NCBI GenBank assembly: GCA_026419655.1
Contig: JANZZA010000489.1
Span: 1-7,628, forward strand
Source: Armatimonadota bacterium
GTDB taxonomy: Bacteria; Armatimonadota; Zipacnadia; Zipacnadales; FEN-943
DNA length: 7,628 nt
Reading direction: 5' to 3'
This document shows positions 7,266 through 7,628 of this stretch, piece by piece. Each line of letters begins with the position of its first letter. Position 1 is the stretch's first letter. The notes beneath the pieces are model-generated. The model saw nothing but the letters and a program-made list of their open reading frames with translations, was not told where the DNA came from and did no database searches. Made by a program: the position numbers and the translations under genes.

Positions 7266-7329
7266 TCTGGGGGAAACCCTTTAAAAAGGGTTCTCCCCCA
7301 GCCCCCCTTCCCAAACTTTTTACACTGTT
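7266..7329 (-). repeat. Interspersed intergenic repeat, copy 4 (reverse orientation, best hairpin)
   Basis: Read on the minus strand it gives AACAGTGTAAAAAGTTTGGG, then AAGGGGGGCTGGGGGAGAACC and CAGA at the end, closely matching copy 1. It lies about 50 nt upstream of the GH20-like start codon, with copies 1-3 at the other gene boundaries. Confidence 0.88.
7267..7301. repeat. Near-perfect 35-nt hairpin inside repeat copy 4
   Basis: CTGGGGGAAACCCTTT (7267-7282) pairs with AAAGGGTTCTCCCCCAG (7285-7301) as a 16-bp stem with one bulged C and an AA loop. On the plus strand the next T-run (CTTTTT, starting near 7316) is about 15 nt past the stem, too far for a canonical terminator. It is the most intact version of the hairpin half of the repeat family. 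Confidence 0.75.
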
Positions 7330-7412
7330 GGCTGGCCGGATAGCCGCTTCTCCGCCAGCGCCGGTGGCCGCGCCTACGTGCCAGGAAGCACGAGCATTTA
7401 CGGGGAGGGGGT

Positions 7413-7455
7413 GCAGGGGGAACCCCGCTTTTTGCCCAAAGGGGGTTCCCCCTGC
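7413..7455. repeat. Strong G/C-rich inverted repeat, partly built from the same motifs
   Basis: GCAGGGGGAACCCC (7413-7426) pairs perfectly with GGGGTTCCCCCTGC (7442-7455). An inner CTTT/AAAG pairing extends the stem to about 18 bp with one bulged G and a 6-nt loop. It is followed directly by CTGGGGGAAACCC (7456-7468), the same string that opens the copy 4 hairpin, so this block is probably a relative or rearranged piece of the interspersed repeat family. Confidence 0.7.
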
Positions 7456-7593
7456 CTGGGGGAAACCCGTATGGGCCGGAGCGTCAAGGGGGGCGGCCCA
7501 GGTACGGTCCCCCAGGCTTGTAACTGGCCGGGGCGGCCAGATGCAGCTATTTTGGCCGCCCTCAGCCCTTTGGCAGGTTCTACGGGAGGGCGG

Positions 7594-7628
7594 ATGCATA
7601 CTCGTATTCGCCGCATCCCCTCATGGGC
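7594..7628 (+). CDS. Possible start of a plus-strand gene, truncated by the right edge
   Basis: An ATG at 7594 follows GGGAGGG (7584-7590), a good ribosome-binding site with about 5 nt from GGAG to the start. It opens a frame reading MHTRIRRIPSW to the window end. With only 11 full codons there is no domain evidence. The basic N-terminus could begin a signal peptide or a cytoplasmic protein, or the match could be chance in G-rich DNA. Confidence 0.22.
   Translation, partial: MHTRIRRIPSW

Larger units (their letters stand above)
7214..7593. other. Intergenic region upstream of the GH20-like gene
   Basis: This 380-nt stretch contains repeat copy 4 and a strong composite hairpin. It should hold the promoter of the minus-strand GH20-like gene and perhaps that of a plus-strand gene at the right edge, but I see no convincing -35/-10 pair in either direction. 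The open frames crossing it are made of repeat sequence and are not credible genes. Confidence 0.55.

Noticed and set aside
7267..7320. Repeat copy 4 hairpin as an intrinsic terminator
   Set aside because: The T-run is about 15 nt beyond the stem, and the same element also occurs in a divergent gap where no terminator is needed.
1231..7329. The four repeat copies as a CRISPR array
   Set aside because: The copies are about 1-2.5 kb apart, alternate in orientation and vary in sequence, unlike regularly spaced direct repeats.
7156..7616. Minus-strand frames crossing the right-hand intergenic region
   Set aside because: Much of the translation comes from the interspersed repeat and the G-rich palindrome, and one overlaps the signal peptide coding sequence of the GH20-like gene in another frame.

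Overview
The window is a GC-rich (roughly 60% or more by eye) bacterial chromosomal segment with four protein genes, separated by unusually roomy intergenic DNA that carries an interspersed repeat. The protein types are a secreted DUF4855 protein, a clan GH-O-like glycosidase, and a secreted GH20-like barrel fused to a phosphodiester-glycosidase-like region. Together with the loose gene packing they suggest a polysaccharide-degrading member of a lineage such as Planctomycetota, Armatimonadota, Verrucomicrobiota or a related uncultured phylum. No marker gene fixes the taxonomy, so this is inference.

Layout from left to right. (1) Positions 1-1127, minus strand: the 5' part of a secreted DUF4855-family protein, running off the left edge. 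(2) 1128-1514: a divergent intergenic region with repeat copy 1. (3) 1515-2165, plus strand: a six-helix membrane protein of the SdpI/DUF1648 family. (4) 2166-2398: a spacer with a hairpin just after the stop and repeat copy 2. (5) 2399-4684, plus strand: a large cytoplasmic (alpha/alpha)6-barrel glycosidase-like protein resembling clan GH-O (GH52/GH116). (6) 4685-5218: a convergent intergenic region with a degenerate repeat copy 3 and a cluster of TTTTGCAACA motifs. (7) 5219-7213, minus strand: a secreted multidomain protein with an N-terminal GH20-like barrel, a central segment resembling phosphodiester-glycosidase/family-10-hydrolase-associated domains, and a C-terminal beta-rich domain. 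(8) 7214-7628: intergenic DNA with repeat copy 4, a strong composite hairpin, and possibly the first codons of another plus-strand gene at the right edge.

Three of the four genes look like carbohydrate-active or carbohydrate-associated proteins. Two have export signals and one (GH-O-like) does not. A plausible but unproven reading is a small glycan-degradation neighbourhood: exported proteins act on the polymer or glycoconjugate and a cytoplasmic exo-glycosidase finishes the oligosaccharides. The genes lie in four separate transcription units and no transporter or regulator is visible. The SdpI-like membrane protein has no obvious tie to this theme.

The most striking non-coding signal is a roughly 64-nt repeat, one copy in each of the four intergenic regions, in alternating orientation, with a conserved AAAAAGTTTGGGAAGGGGG block and a hairpin-forming half.
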